Assembly: GCA_017937095.1 (NCBI GenBank)
Contig: JAGBEG010000018.1
Span: forward strand, 103,967-167,966
Reading direction: 5' to 3'
From: Roseburia sp.
GTDB lineage: Bacteria; Bacillota; Clostridia; Lachnospirales; Lachnospiraceae
Length of the DNA stretch: 64,000 nt
In this document: in pieces, positions 33,340 to 41,734 of the stretch
Layout: the number at the start of each line of letters is the position of its first letter
Numbering within the stretch: position 1 is the first letter of the stretch
Made by a program: the position numbers and the translations under genes
The notes under the pieces: generated by a model
The model's input: only the letters and a program-made list of their open reading frames with translations
Databases searched by the model: none
Told to the model about the DNA's origin: nothing

Positions 33340-35592
33340 TTATAAGTGCCAGATATCCTCGTTGTACTGTGCAATCGTACGGTCTGAGGAGAAGAATCCG
33401 GCTTTGCTGATGTTGACGAGCATTTTCTTTGCCCATGCCATGCGATCCTCGTAATCTGCGTAGATGCGCTCCTTGGTTGCCACATAATCCTTGAAATCCG
33501 GAAGGGTCATGAACCAGTCCTTGTTCAGAAGCTCGTTGTAGAGACGCTCTAAGTTCTCCTTGCATCCGACTGCCAGCATCTCATCGCTCACGATAAAGTC
33601 AATCGCGCGCTTGATATCTGCATCGTTGTCATAGTAGGTCTTGGACACGTAATCAGCCTTCTCGTAATGCTCGATGACTGCCTCAGAGGACTCACCGAAG
33701 ATATAGATATTGTCGTCTCCGACGAACTGATGCATCTCTACGTTCGCACCGTCCATCGTTCCGATTGCCACCGCACCGTTTAACATGAACTTCATGTTGG
33801 ATGTACCGGAAGCCTCCTTGGAAGCAAGAGAAATCTGCTCGTGAATGTCTGCTGCAGGAATCAGCTTCTCTGCCAGTGTGACATTGTAGTTCTCTACCAT
33901 TACGACCTTTAAGTACGGAGCAACCTCCGGATCCTTTGCAATCAGCTCGGACAGGCAGAGAATCAGATGAATAATATCCTTTGCGATCACATAAGCAGGA
34001 GCAGCCTTTGCACCGAAAATAACTGTGATCGGACGGGACGGCTTCTTGCCGGCCTTGATCTCGAAATATTTATGAATCACATAGAGCGCGTTCATCTGCT
34101 GTCTCTTATACTCGTGCAGACGCTTAATCTGGATATCGTAAATGGAATTGTCATCCAGAGTAATGCCCTGTGTCTTTGCCAGATAGTTCTTAAGCTCTGT
34201 TTTTCTCGTGCCCTTTACAGCCAGAAGCTTGTTTAATACTTCCTCGTCATTTACAAATGCGCCAAGCTTCTCCAGCTCGTTCGCATCCTTCTTAAAGCCC
34301 GGTCCGATCAAAGACTCGATCAACTCGGAAAGCTCATGGTTGCAGTGCAGCAGCCAGCGGCGGAAGGTGATACCGTTCGTCTTGTTGTTGAACTTCTCCG
34401 GGTACAGCTTGTAGAAGTTGTTAAGCTCAGAGTTCTTAAGAATCTCTGTGTGCAGGAATGCAACACCGTTAACGCTGTAACCGTAGTGAATATCCATATG
34501 CGCCATATGTACGCGCTTCTCGTCATCGATGATTGCAACAGACTTATCGTCATACTTGCGCACGATACGGCTGTTCAATTCGTAGATAATCGGCAGTAAC
34601 TGCGGTACGGCCTTCTCAAGGAAATGAATCGGCCATTTCTCAAGAGCCTCTGCAAGAATCGTATGGTTCGTGTATGCGCAGGTCTTCGATACGATGTCAA
34701 TTGCCTCATCCATTAAGATGCCGCGCTCCATGAGAAGACGAATCATCTCCGGGATTACCATACTCGGGTGTGTATCGTTAATCTGGATTGCTGCGTATTC
34801 ATGCAGCTTGTGCAGATCGCCGCCTCTTGCAAGTGTCTCGTCGATAATCAGACGCGCTGCGTTGCTTACCATGAAGTACTGCTGGTACACACGAAGGATG
34901 CGTCCCTTATCATCGGAATCATCCGGGTACAAAAACAGTGTTAAGTTCTTTGCGATATTTTCTTTATCAAAGTCAATGCCGTCCCCGACCAGACTCTCGT
35001 CTACGGTCTCAACATCGAATAAATGAAGCTTTGTCGTGCGGTTCTCATAACCGATTACGTCAATATCGTACAGTCTGGACTGTAATGTAAATCCGCCGAA
35101 CTGAATCGGGTAAGTCACATCTGTCTTAGTCAGCCAACTCTCCTTCTCGATCCATGGATTCGGTGTCTCACGCTGTAAATTGTTCTCAAAAACCTGCTTG
35201 AACAGACCGTAGTGATAATTGAGTCCTACACCGTCACCGTTTAAGCCAAGGCTTGCAATGGAATCAACAAAGCACGCTGCCAGACGGCCAAGTCCGCCGT
35301 TTCCTAAAGACGGTTCCGGCTCAACCTCCTCAACCTCTGCAAGGCTCTTGCCGTTCTCAGCCAGAAGCTTTTTCACATCCTCGTAAATGCCAAGGTTGAT
35401 CAGGTTGTTGGATAAGAGCTTACCAATTAAGAACTCTGCTGAAATATAGTACAGCTTGCGCTTTCCTGCGTTGCTCTCTTTCTCCTTTGCCATGCCCTTT
35501 GTCATCTCAAGCAGTGCATAATAGATTTCCTCGTTGGTACACTGTGCGATGTTCTTGCCGCATCTCTTGCTTACGATTTCCTGTAAATTCAT
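33340..35592 (-). CDS. glgP: Glycogen/maltodextrin phosphorylase
   Basis: GT35 phosphorylase releasing glucose-1-phosphate from alpha-1,4-glucan with inorganic phosphate. 750 residues, within the bacterial range. Segments: [68 protein letters not shown], and the PLP lysine segment [20 protein letters not shown] (Lys in NMKF). GGAGG is 9 bases before the ATG. Standing alone with its own terminator. Firm call; substrate chain length cannot be read. Confidence 0.96.
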   Translation of the reverse strand: MNLQEIVSKRCGKNIAQCTNEEIYYALLEMTKGMAKEKESNAGKRKLYYISAEFLIGKLLSNNLINLGIYEDVKKLLAENGKSLAEVEEVEPEPSLGNGGLGRLAACFVDSIASLGLNGDGVGLNYHYGLFKQVFENNLQRETPNPWIEKESWLTKTDVTYPIQFGGFTLQSRLYDIDVIGYENRTTKLHLFDVETVDESLVGDGIDFDKENIAKNLTLFLYPDDSDDKGRILRVYQQYFMVSNAARLIIDETLARGGDLHKLHEYAAIQINDTHPSMVIPEMIRLLMERGILMDEAIDIVSKTCAYTNHTILAEALEKWPIHFLEKAVPQLLPIIYELNSRIVRKYDDKSVAIIDDEKRVHMAHMDIHYGYSVNGVAFLHTEILKNSELNNFYKLYPEKFNNKTNGITFRRWLLHCNHELSELIESLIGPGFKKDANELEKLGAFVNDEEVLNKLLAVKGTRKTELKNYLAKTQGITLDDNSIYDIQIKRLHEYKRQQMNALYVIHKYFEIKAGKKPSRPITVIFGAKAAPAYVIAKDIIHLILCLSELIAKDPEVAPYLKVVMVENYNVTLAEKLIPAADIHEQISLASKEASGTSNMKFMLNGAVAIGTMDGANVEMHQFVGDDNIYIFGESSEAVIEHYEKADYVSKTYYDNDADIKRAIDFIVSDEMLAVGCKENLERLYNELLNKDWFMTLPDFKDYVATKERIYADYEDRMAWAKKMLVNISKAGFFSSDRTIAQYNEDIWHL

Positions 35593-35683
35593 GATTGACC
35601 TCCATCCTTCCGGCGCCCCGCGCCAGCATTTTCATCGTTCCCCAATTTAGCTTCAACATGTATGTCATTTGCTTTATGTGACT

Positions 35684-35747
35684 ATTATATGTGCTGCGGT
35701 CAGGTTTTTCTTGTAATATTGGTCGCAAAAGTGGTACAATCCTATCA
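35684..35747 (-). promoter_or_regulatory. glgP upstream region with TATAAT box and GGTACAATCCTATCA copy
   Basis: Minus-strand TATAAT at 35689-35684 could be the glgP -10; no good -35 is seen. At 35733-35747 is GGTACAATCCTATCA, repeated exactly at 36409-36423 directly over the AraC-family start. A shared 15-mer upstream of both genes may be a common regulator site. Confidence 0.35.
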
Positions 35748-35819
35748 CAATTCAAAAAGTATCACGCTTTATCCTATTCTTTTGCGCCTCACTGCATTAA
35801 CTTTTCGAATGGCTTGAAA

Positions 35820-35969
35820 TTACCCTGCTAAATAGCATACATTTATTCCAAACCGAATTGCTTTCTTATAAGCTTTTTTCTTTAGTTCTCTGCTTTCTAA
35901 TTCATAGACAACATTCTCCTTATAATTCGTAATTGTGTTATCCCATTGACTTACCTTTATAGAAACAAT
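35820..35969 (-). pseudogene. Possible decayed coding remnant upstream of toxin locus 2
   Basis: Minus-strand codons read without interruption to a TAA at 35822-35820 and give protein-like sequence (KVSQWDNTITNYKENVVY, then ELESRELKKKAYKKAIRFG). There is no start codon, and the frame upstream runs into the toxin locus. It may be the 3' end of a gene cut by insertion of that locus, or chance in A/T-rich DNA. Family unknown. Confidence 0.3.
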
Positions 35970-35975
35970 TATAAT
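35946..35975 (+). promoter_or_regulatory. Sense promoter of toxin locus 2
   Basis: TTGACT (35946-35951), 18-base spacer, TATAAT (35970-35975). The -10 opens the left inverted repeat of the locus. Confidence 0.65.
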
Positions 35976-35998
35976 ATACTTATCAGGGGAGCCGAAGG
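35970..35998. repeat. Left inverted repeat of toxin locus 2
   Basis: 29 bases beginning with TATAATATACTTA and ending GGAGCCGAAGG. Matches the reverse complement of 36196-36224 at 25 of 29 positions and the locus 1 repeats over the TATAATATACTTA and AGCCG blocks. Confidence 0.8.
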
Positions 35999-36041
35999 GG
36001 CGATATGTCAGCTGCCGAGCACTTGAAAGGAGCTGGTGCCA

Positions 36042-36128
36042 ATGGTTACATACAGTGATTTATTCACTTTCGTAATTATGCTTTGTGCCGTAATAACTCT
36101 TGTTGTTAATTTTAGACACAAAAAATAG
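36042..36128 (+). CDS. 28-residue hydrophobic type I toxin, copy 2
   Basis: Paralogue of the peptide at 5160-5246: same 28 codons, identical MVTYSDLFTFVIM start, a transmembrane segment (LCAVITLVV) and a basic NFRHKK tail. AAAGGAG lies 10 bases before the ATG. Many of the nucleotide differences between the copies are synonymous or conservative, so the coding sequence is under selection. The toxin stop lies in the stem of the terminator shared with its antisense RNA. Confidence 0.8.
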   Translation: MVTYSDLFTFVIMLCAVITLVVNFRHKK

Positions 36129-36160
36129 CGCCTCCGTCTGGTAAACTAAGCGCTATTTTT
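36121..36160. terminator. Shared terminator of toxin mRNA 2 and its antisense RNA
   Basis: An 11-bp perfect stem AAAAATAGCGC/GCGCTATTTTT (36121-36131, 36150-36160) with an 18-base loop. A/T ends on both sides allow termination of both convergent transcripts. Confidence 0.8.
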
Positions 36161-36212
36161 TATAACCTTATTTCCGGCGGCTAGGTGTACTCTAGCTTTC
36201 GGCTCTCTTGTT
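36121..36212 (-). ncRNA. Antisense RNA (antitoxin) of toxin locus 2
   Basis: A predicted RNA of about 90 nt from the promoter at 36219-36247 to the shared hairpin, complementary to the 3' end of toxin mRNA 2. Its 5' end (AACAAGAGAGCCGAAAG) nearly repeats that of the toxin message. No ribosome site or open frame of note. Ends inferred. Confidence 0.65.
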
Positions 36213-36224
36213 AAGTATATTATA
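36196..36224. repeat. Right inverted repeat of toxin locus 2
   Basis: Reverse-complement partner of 35970-35998 with four mismatches in 29; on the minus strand it starts with the antisense -10 TATAAT. Confidence 0.8.
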
Positions 36225-36247
36225 TGCAATACCTAAGAATTTTTCAA
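36219..36247 (-). promoter_or_regulatory. Promoter of antisense RNA 2
   Basis: Minus strand: TTGAAA (36247-36242), 17-base spacer, TATAAT (36224-36219); near-consensus with ideal spacing, as for antisense RNA 1. Confidence 0.75.
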
Positions 36248-36267
36248 TACCCAAAATAAAACCTCCT

Positions 36268-36348
36268 CAGTGTGCGACACCGGAATGCTCTGTCCCCGGA
36301 AAAGGAAGATATCGTGCTTGAAAAGCTGGAAAAAATAGTATCAAAGTA
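36268..36348 (+). pseudogene. Possible 3' remnant of a gene
   Basis: A 26-codon open stretch read as SVRHRNALSPEKEDIVLEKL and EKIVSK then TAG. It has protein-like composition but no start or ribosome site. It sits between toxin locus 2 and the AraC gene, a segment otherwise empty of genes. Weak. Confidence 0.25.
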
Positions 36349-36422
36349 GTATCATGAAATAAAAAGAGCGCCTGTTTTCCTTGATTTTTCAAGGTCGTAG
36401 GCACACGAGGTACAATCCTATC

Positions 36423-37310
36423 ATGAACATCTTAGAATACGAAAATTACCAGGAAAAAATTTTACACGGGAATCCCTTATTCCCTTATATCACCTACCCG
36501 TGCTCAATCCCTCTCGATTTCCCGAACGTGCCGCTGCACTGGCATGACGAGATGGAACTCATCTATATCAAGAAGGGCGTCGGCACGATTACGGTCGATT
36601 TCAAGTCCTACACGGTGACTGCAGGGACAATCGCGCTCATTATTCCGGGACAGCTCCACTCGATCGAACAGCACGAGCAGGACAGTATGGAATACGAAAA
36701 TATCATTTTCCATCCGGGGATTCTGATTTCAAAGAAAACGGATACCAGCTATACGGAGCTGCTCGCTCCGCTGCTCTCCGGCGCTCTGTCCGTGCCGCTT
36801 TTATACACGCCGGACTCTCCGCACTACCGCGAGATTGCCGCCTGCATCGATGCGAACGACGAAATCAGCCGCACGAATCCGGCAGGCTACCAGTTCTATA
36901 TCAAAAGCCAGCTTTTTATGCTCTTTTTTATTCTTGTCGGCAAATGTCGTCTGAAAGAGCCGCCGAAAAAGGATTACAAGTCGCTTGAGAAAATGAAGCT
37001 GATTCTTAAGTACATCGAGAATCATTATATGGATAAGATCACCATCGCAGATGTCGCAGAAGAAGTGGGACTGAGCCAGTCCCACTTCATGAAATATTTT
37101 AAAAATACGATGGGTACTTCTTTTATCGAGTACCTGAATGATTACCGCCTGACGATGGCGCAAAGGCTCCTCGTCTCCTCGGAGTCCCAGATTCTTGACA
37201 TTGCGGCGGAAGTCGGTTTCGAGAATCTCTCCTATTTCAACCGGACATTCAAGAAACATTTTCACATGACGCCGCGCGAATACCGCAGGCAATATGCAAA
37301 GCAGGAATAA
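36423..37310 (+). CDS. AraC-family transcriptional regulator
   Basis: 295 residues from MNILEYENYQ; the frame opens at 36381, but that start has no support. An N-terminal cupin sensor (VPLHWHDEMELIYIKKGVGT, then LIIPGQLHSIEQHE) is followed by two helix-turn-helix motifs at the C-terminus: ITIADVAEEVGLSQSHFMKYF and ILDIAAEVGFENLSYFNRTF, ending HMTPREYRRQY. Typical of regulators of sugar use. Convergent with the putative glycosidase operon at 37-50 kb. The ribosome site is weak, and GGTACAATCCTATCA directly covers the start codon. Confidence 0.9.
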   Translation: MNILEYENYQEKILHGNPLFPYITYPCSIPLDFPNVPLHWHDEMELIYIKKGVGTITVDFKSYTVTAGTIALIIPGQLHSIEQHEQDSMEYENIIFHPGILISKKTDTSYTELLAPLLSGALSVPLLYTPDSPHYREIAACIDANDEISRTNPAGYQFYIKSQLFMLFFILVGKCRLKEPPKKDYKSLEKMKLILKYIENHYMDKITIADVAEEVGLSQSHFMKYFKNTMGTSFIEYLNDYRLTMAQRLLVSSESQILDIAAEVGFENLSYFNRTFKKHFHMTPREYRRQYAKQE

Positions 37311-37344
37311 CCGCTTCCTGCCTGCGAATCTGCATCTGCCGCCG

Positions 37345-40300
37345 TCAGTCCTCTCCGGTAATCCTAAAGACCTTCGGCGCAGACAGGATTCCGGTCTTCC
37401 AGAGCTGATATTCATAGGAATAGGAAGCTCCTTCGGTGCGCCATGAATCCGGTCCGTAATATCCGAACGTGTCGTCATTGTTATGAATCTGTCCAAAGGT
37501 ATTGATACGGCTGCCGAATGACGTAATACCAATCCGGTGCTTTCCTGCCGCAAGGCGTCCGAGACTGCACCGGTACGGCGCAAACATGATTCTTCCGACT
37601 GCCGCACCGTCTACGCAGATTTTCAACAGCGGGGCGCGGAACTTCGTAATCTCGATTTCATAATCCCCATCCTCTTTCACTTCGATTTCATGCTGATATG
37701 TAAAATTTCCTCCGTAGAACGGGAATCCGTACTCTGTCAGACTTCCATAGGCAACACGCTCCGGCGCGGACGTTAAGATCGCGCGGTTTCCAAACACCTT
37801 CACGCCGAAATCTCCCGTCAGATACAGCCATTCTACTTTTGTCTCCGGTGTAAAAGGATGCTCCACCTCGAGAATATGCGTTCCACGCTCCACTGTACCA
37901 AGCTTCATGCATGGAATGTGATGATCGACGAAGAAGCCGCACTGCGCTGTATCTTTCTCTATTCCATCCCAGAACACACGCGCCTGCGAAAGCTCCTCTA
38001 ATACCAGCTTACAGTCGGAAATATCCGCTTCAGACTCCACGGCAAAACGAAGCCGCAGTGTGTGCAGCGCCGCCTTCTGCTCCACGACATTCTCCGCCTG
38101 CTGCCCGCTGCATTTCTGCCGCATGGCATGCCCCGCCTGCTGCCCGCTGCATTTCTGCTCCGCGACATGCTCCGCTTCCTGCCCGCGCGCCCACGGCTGC
38201 ACGGAAATGCCCGTGCGGAGCGGATAGGAAACGCGCTCGCGAAGCTTTTTGTCAATACGGAGCAATTCCTCTGCGGGCTGATACGTCTCTCCGTCTAAGG
38301 CATACTCCGCCTGATCGAGCACAAGGACATTTTCCTCTTCCAACGAGTAATCTGTGACCTCGTGCAGGATTGCAATCAGTTCACGCTGTTTCTTCCTGCC
38401 GCCCGCCTGTGCACTTCCAAAATACGCAGCCGCTCTCCTCCGTGCTCCGTCCGCGCCGAATGCCATAGACTCTCTTCGCTGCTCCGTCTCCGCAGCCGCC
38501 TCTGTCTCCCGAAGCCGCAGCAGCAGACTGTCGTACTCGTAAAGCCCCACCGGAAGATACGTATTCCCATCCCGGTATGAGGGCGCAAGCACCGTCTCCT
38601 CTCCGGTCAGCGCATCCATATTTGTCACCTGATAGATGCCGCGCAGCGTCAGCACACCGTCCCAGCGCACCGGAATGTCCGGCTTCTCGATTTTCTTTGC
38701 ATTCGCAAGGAAAAGGAGCGTCTCCCCTTCCGTGCGGCGCATCTGATAAACATAGCGGTCTGTGCGCACACCGTTTGCATTCTTAAGGTCGATCATGCGG
38801 TATGCTTCAAGCTCCCCCAACAGACGATTCCGGTCAAACGGAAGCCGCACGGTGCACTCCGCCAGCGCCGCAGGTCTTTCATCCTTCCTGCCCGCCACAA
38901 ATTCCGGTACATCCCCGAGGAAAATAACTTTTCCCCCGGCAGCCGCAAACGCCGCCAGACGCTCTAACGTATGCTCGCGCAGTGTCAGACAGCCCGGCAC
39001 GATCACACAGTCATAGCGCATTGCGCCAACCGCAAATGTCGCACCCCGCCCGGCATCTTCCAAATCGTCCGCCGCTTTACCGGACAGTGCTTCTGCACTG
39101 GATGCGCCCTCCTCTGCCGAAGCAGCCGCTTTGCCGGACAGTGCTTCTGCACCGGATGCTCCGTCCTCTGTCAGGGCATCTCTTTTTACAAGCGAAGGTT
39201 CTTCATCCAGAGATTCCAGCAGCCCCTCGGAAATATAGTGAAAATCCAGCAGCGAAAACAGCAGCCATTCCGTGATTTCCCGGAACTGCTTTTCCAGTTT
39301 CTCTCTGATGTCCGCCGTCTGCGCCTCCGGGCCGTAGACCATCCAGTAGCTCTCGACCGGATGAATCACGCCGATGCGAACCACCGGGCTGCCGCTGCGC
39401 AGCGCCGTATTCAGCCGCGCATAATAGGTTTCCAGCTCGCTGTACTCCCGGTACCACGGCGACTGATAGAAGATCGACGCCGGATAGTCGCGCTTGGACT
39501 CTCCCGCCATGCTCGCCCACGCCAGATGATGCACGCGCTCCGTCACGCCGAGCGCTGCAAGATAATCGCCCTCCGACTTGTGCCCTCTGAAATCGAAATC
39601 CCAGTTCGTAACGCCGTAGATTTCACACATCATCTGGTTTTTGCCCATCTGCTGTACTGCGCTCTGCGCCTGCTTTGCCGTCGTATACTCCCGCTTATCG
39701 CACAGGATGTCGATTCCCGGTATGCCAAAGCCCCGGTAATTGCGCATTGTCTCACCCGTGCAGCTTGTCTGTGAATAGAGTGTGGGCTCCTCCATCATAT
39801 GCCCGGTAAATACAAGCTGATGCTCCCTGCACCATGCGCCAATCGTATCTGCAAACGCCTCCACGAAGCGTTCCGTCACGTGCTCATGATACTCGTAACG
39901 GATAACAGACACTTCCCCATCCGGCAGTTCCCAGAACACCTCCGGCAAATGCGCAAGAAAGCTCTCCCCGTACTTCTCGCAGAAGGTATCTTCGAAATCA
40001 TCCGTATACGGAATCAAAAGCTCCCGTTTCTCCTCCGCCGTTCCGAAAAACTGCTTGAAGGTAAACTGCGGTTCGTCCGAAAAAATCGACGGAATCGACT
40101 TTCCAAATTCCGCGCCGAAATGCTTTGCATATTCTTCATGCGTGATTGCAAGGAACTGCTCCAATGCTTTTTTATTCAGCGTATCTACATATGTCTTTCC
40201 ATTAAATTTCGGATTCGGGGCTGCAAGCTCCAAATAGGCGTACCACTCTTCTCCGTCTTCCGCCGCCTCTCCCTCCGAAAGCCTCCGGCAGGATGCAAGA

Positions 40301-40764
40301 TAACCGTCGCGAAGCTTCACCTCATAGCGCGCCAGAAGCGTGCCGCAGCCTGCGGAACGCTCCCAGAAGCTCTTATCTCCCTTCACATCACGCATCCGCT
40401 CTTCGTGCTCTTCCTTTCTCCACGGAGAAAACACTAAAAAGCGCTTCCGGTATGTATCCTCCTCTGTGACCTTTCCGCCCGCAAAGCCGGACGGCCAGCG
40501 GTCCTCATCGTAAAGTCCTGTGAGCATGTCCTCGCGTTTTAACTCCGCCGCCACAGCTTCCATCGTCTCAAAAAATTCTTCCCCGAGATATTCCGTGGCA
40601 AGTCCTGTCCGACAGTGCAGCGTCGCGCCGCCCATGCCCATTTCCTTGAAATACGAAATCTGCTTTAAAAGTTCTTCCTTATCCAGCTTACAATTCCACG
40701 CCCAGAAGGGCTTCCCGCGAAATTCCGCGGGAGGATTTTTAAAATTCTGCAGATAATTTTCCAT
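37345..40764 (-). CDS. Putative glycoside hydrolase (GH106-like)
   Basis: Large cytosolic protein of 1139 residues without signal peptide. It opens with FRGKPFWAWNCKLDKEELLK, GMGGATLHCRTGL and GLYDEDRWPSGFAGGKV, segments typical of GH106-like (alpha-L-rhamnosidase-related) barrels; SIFSDEPQFT probably holds a catalytic acid. The C-terminal 250 residues form beta domains, ending with a jelly-roll-like KVFGNRAILTSAP / KHRIGITSFGSRINTF part. Two internal tandem duplications: 54 bp at 39071-39178 and 39 bp around 38094-38171. GGAGG before the ATG; overlaps the preceding gene by 26 bases. Substrate not readable. Last gene of the transport operon. Confidence 0.65.
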   Translation of the reverse strand: MENYLQNFKNPPAEFRGKPFWAWNCKLDKEELLKQISYFKEMGMGGATLHCRTGLATEYLGEEFFETMEAVAAELKREDMLTGLYDEDRWPSGFAGGKVTEEDTYRKRFLVFSPWRKEEHEERMRDVKGDKSFWERSAGCGTLLARYEVKLRDGYLASCRRLSEGEAAEDGEEWYAYLELAAPNPKFNGKTYVDTLNKKALEQFLAITHEEYAKHFGAEFGKSIPSIFSDEPQFTFKQFFGTAEEKRELLIPYTDDFEDTFCEKYGESFLAHLPEVFWELPDGEVSVIRYEYHEHVTERFVEAFADTIGAWCREHQLVFTGHMMEEPTLYSQTSCTGETMRNYRGFGIPGIDILCDKREYTTAKQAQSAVQQMGKNQMMCEIYGVTNWDFDFRGHKSEGDYLAALGVTERVHHLAWASMAGESKRDYPASIFYQSPWYREYSELETYYARLNTALRSGSPVVRIGVIHPVESYWMVYGPEAQTADIREKLEKQFREITEWLLFSLLDFHYISEGLLESLDEEPSLVKRDALTEDGASGAEALSGKAAASAEEGASSAEALSGKAADDLEDAGRGATFAVGAMRYDCVIVPGCLTLREHTLERLAAFAAAGGKVIFLGDVPEFVAGRKDERPAALAECTVRLPFDRNRLLGELEAYRMIDLKNANGVRTDRYVYQMRRTEGETLLFLANAKKIEKPDIPVRWDGVLTLRGIYQVTNMDALTGEETVLAPSYRDGNTYLPVGLYEYDSLLLRLRETEAAAETEQRRESMAFGADGARRRAAAYFGSAQAGGRKKQRELIAILHEVTDYSLEEENVLVLDQAEYALDGETYQPAEELLRIDKKLRERVSYPLRTGISVQPWARGQEAEHVAEQKCSGQQAGHAMRQKCSGQQAENVVEQKAALHTLRLRFAVESEADISDCKLVLEELSQARVFWDGIEKDTAQCGFFVDHHIPCMKLGTVERGTHILEVEHPFTPETKVEWLYLTGDFGVKVFGNRAILTSAPERVAYGSLTEYGFPFYGGNFTYQHEIEVKEDGDYEIEITKFRAPLLKICVDGAAVGRIMFAPYRCSLGRLAAGKHRIGITSFGSRINTFGQIHNNDDTFGYYGPDSWRTEGASYSYEYQLWKTGILSAPKVFRITGED
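38094..38171. repeat. 39-bp in-frame tandem repeat inside the glycosidase gene
   Basis: Two near-identical 39-bp units (starting 38094 and 38133, core CCGCCTGCTGCCCGCTGCAT) followed by a partial third. Translated on the minus strand as repeats of QKCSGQQA with Glu/Val/Met-containing spacers, a flexible insert between predicted beta domains. Confidence 0.8.
39071..39178. repeat. 54-bp in-frame tandem duplication inside the glycosidase gene
   Basis: Units at 39071-39124 and 39125-39178 differ at few positions. They encode two copies of an EGAS(S/G)AEALSGKAA segment near residue 540-575, an Ala/Ser/Glu-rich insertion in an otherwise ordered enzyme. Confidence 0.8.
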
Positions 40765-41578
40765 TTTTCTCCTCCCATCTCTCTTCTTCCGCCGTGCAGA
40801 TATCTCTTCCGAACACCTGTATCTGCGTCAATGCCGGAAACGGCGACGGCTCTTCCGACTTGATCAGATGCTCGAGTCTAAGCCATGTGATCCGCTTCTT
40901 TGGAAATGTAATCTCCTGCCCCTGGTCTGTCTTTTTCAGTTTACACACCATGCACGCCTCATCCGAGAAATGCACGGTAAGCTCTTTCCACCAGTTGTCA
41001 TGCGGGAAATCGGCTCGCTCATAAATCACAAGTTTATCCACCTCGACCTCTCTTCCAAACTCGAGGGTAAAGCAAGCGTCCTCCCTGCGGTTGATTCCCC
41101 ATGAGGCGTAGAGCCACTCCCCATGGGAATGATTCTCGACGATTCCGTCAATCGCGTTGCGCGCCGCGAACACCGCCTCGCCGCGTGTCTCTACATTTGC
41201 AGTCGCATGCGGATAGCAGCCTGTATCACCGTGCTGGTCGTTGACGTTCACCGCAAGATTGCGGTACTGCGCAATTTCCTCCGCGGTCGCATAGCGCGCG
41301 AACAGATAATGGCGTTCTCCCGCGAACGCATTGGGCGGATAGCTGATATGCCCCTCTCCGAACGGAACCGTATAAGTGAGATAACCTGTCAGATAGACAA
41401 GCGAACTCCCGAGACATTCATCCACCTGTACCCACAGATAAGCGCCTTCCTTAGGCTGTTCTAAGATAATGCGGTCGCCCTCCTTGTATTCCGCCGTACA
41501 CACAAGCCCGACCTCGCGCTCCCCATGCGTGACAAATTTTGTATTTCCCGCAGCATCCTGTATTTTCCACGTAAGCAT
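40739..41578 (-). CDS. Carbohydrate-binding-like accessory protein
   Basis: 279 residues from MLTWKIQDAA, chosen for the AAAGGAT upstream; the frame is open to 41650. No signal peptide. The second half (RNAIDGIVENHSHGEWLYASW, ACFTLEFGREVEVDKLVIYE, WWKELTVHFSD, WLRLEHLIKS, FPALTQIQVFG) has the strand order of a discoidin/F5-8C or DUF7402-type galactose-binding fold. The N-terminal half is also beta-rich. Overlaps the glycosidase start by 26 bases, so the two products probably act together. Confidence 0.55.
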   Translation of the reverse strand: MLTWKIQDAAGNTKFVTHGEREVGLVCTAEYKEGDRIILEQPKEGAYLWVQVDECLGSSLVYLTGYLTYTVPFGEGHISYPPNAFAGERHYLFARYATAEEIAQYRNLAVNVNDQHGDTGCYPHATANVETRGEAVFAARNAIDGIVENHSHGEWLYASWGINRREDACFTLEFGREVEVDKLVIYERADFPHDNWWKELTVHFSDEACMVCKLKKTDQGQEITFPKKRITWLRLEHLIKSEEPSPFPALTQIQVFGRDICTAEEERWEEKNGKLSAEF

Positions 41579-41734
41579 AATTTCATCCTTTCCGCCGCCC
41601 GCCTCTTCTGTCAGACCGCACGCGGCTGGTACTCCCATTCTTTTTTCCATTGTATGAAAAATGCAGAAAATACAAAATGCTCATTTCTTCTTTTTTTATG
41701 CCATATTTTATGAGGATATTCCCCGCTTCTCTTC

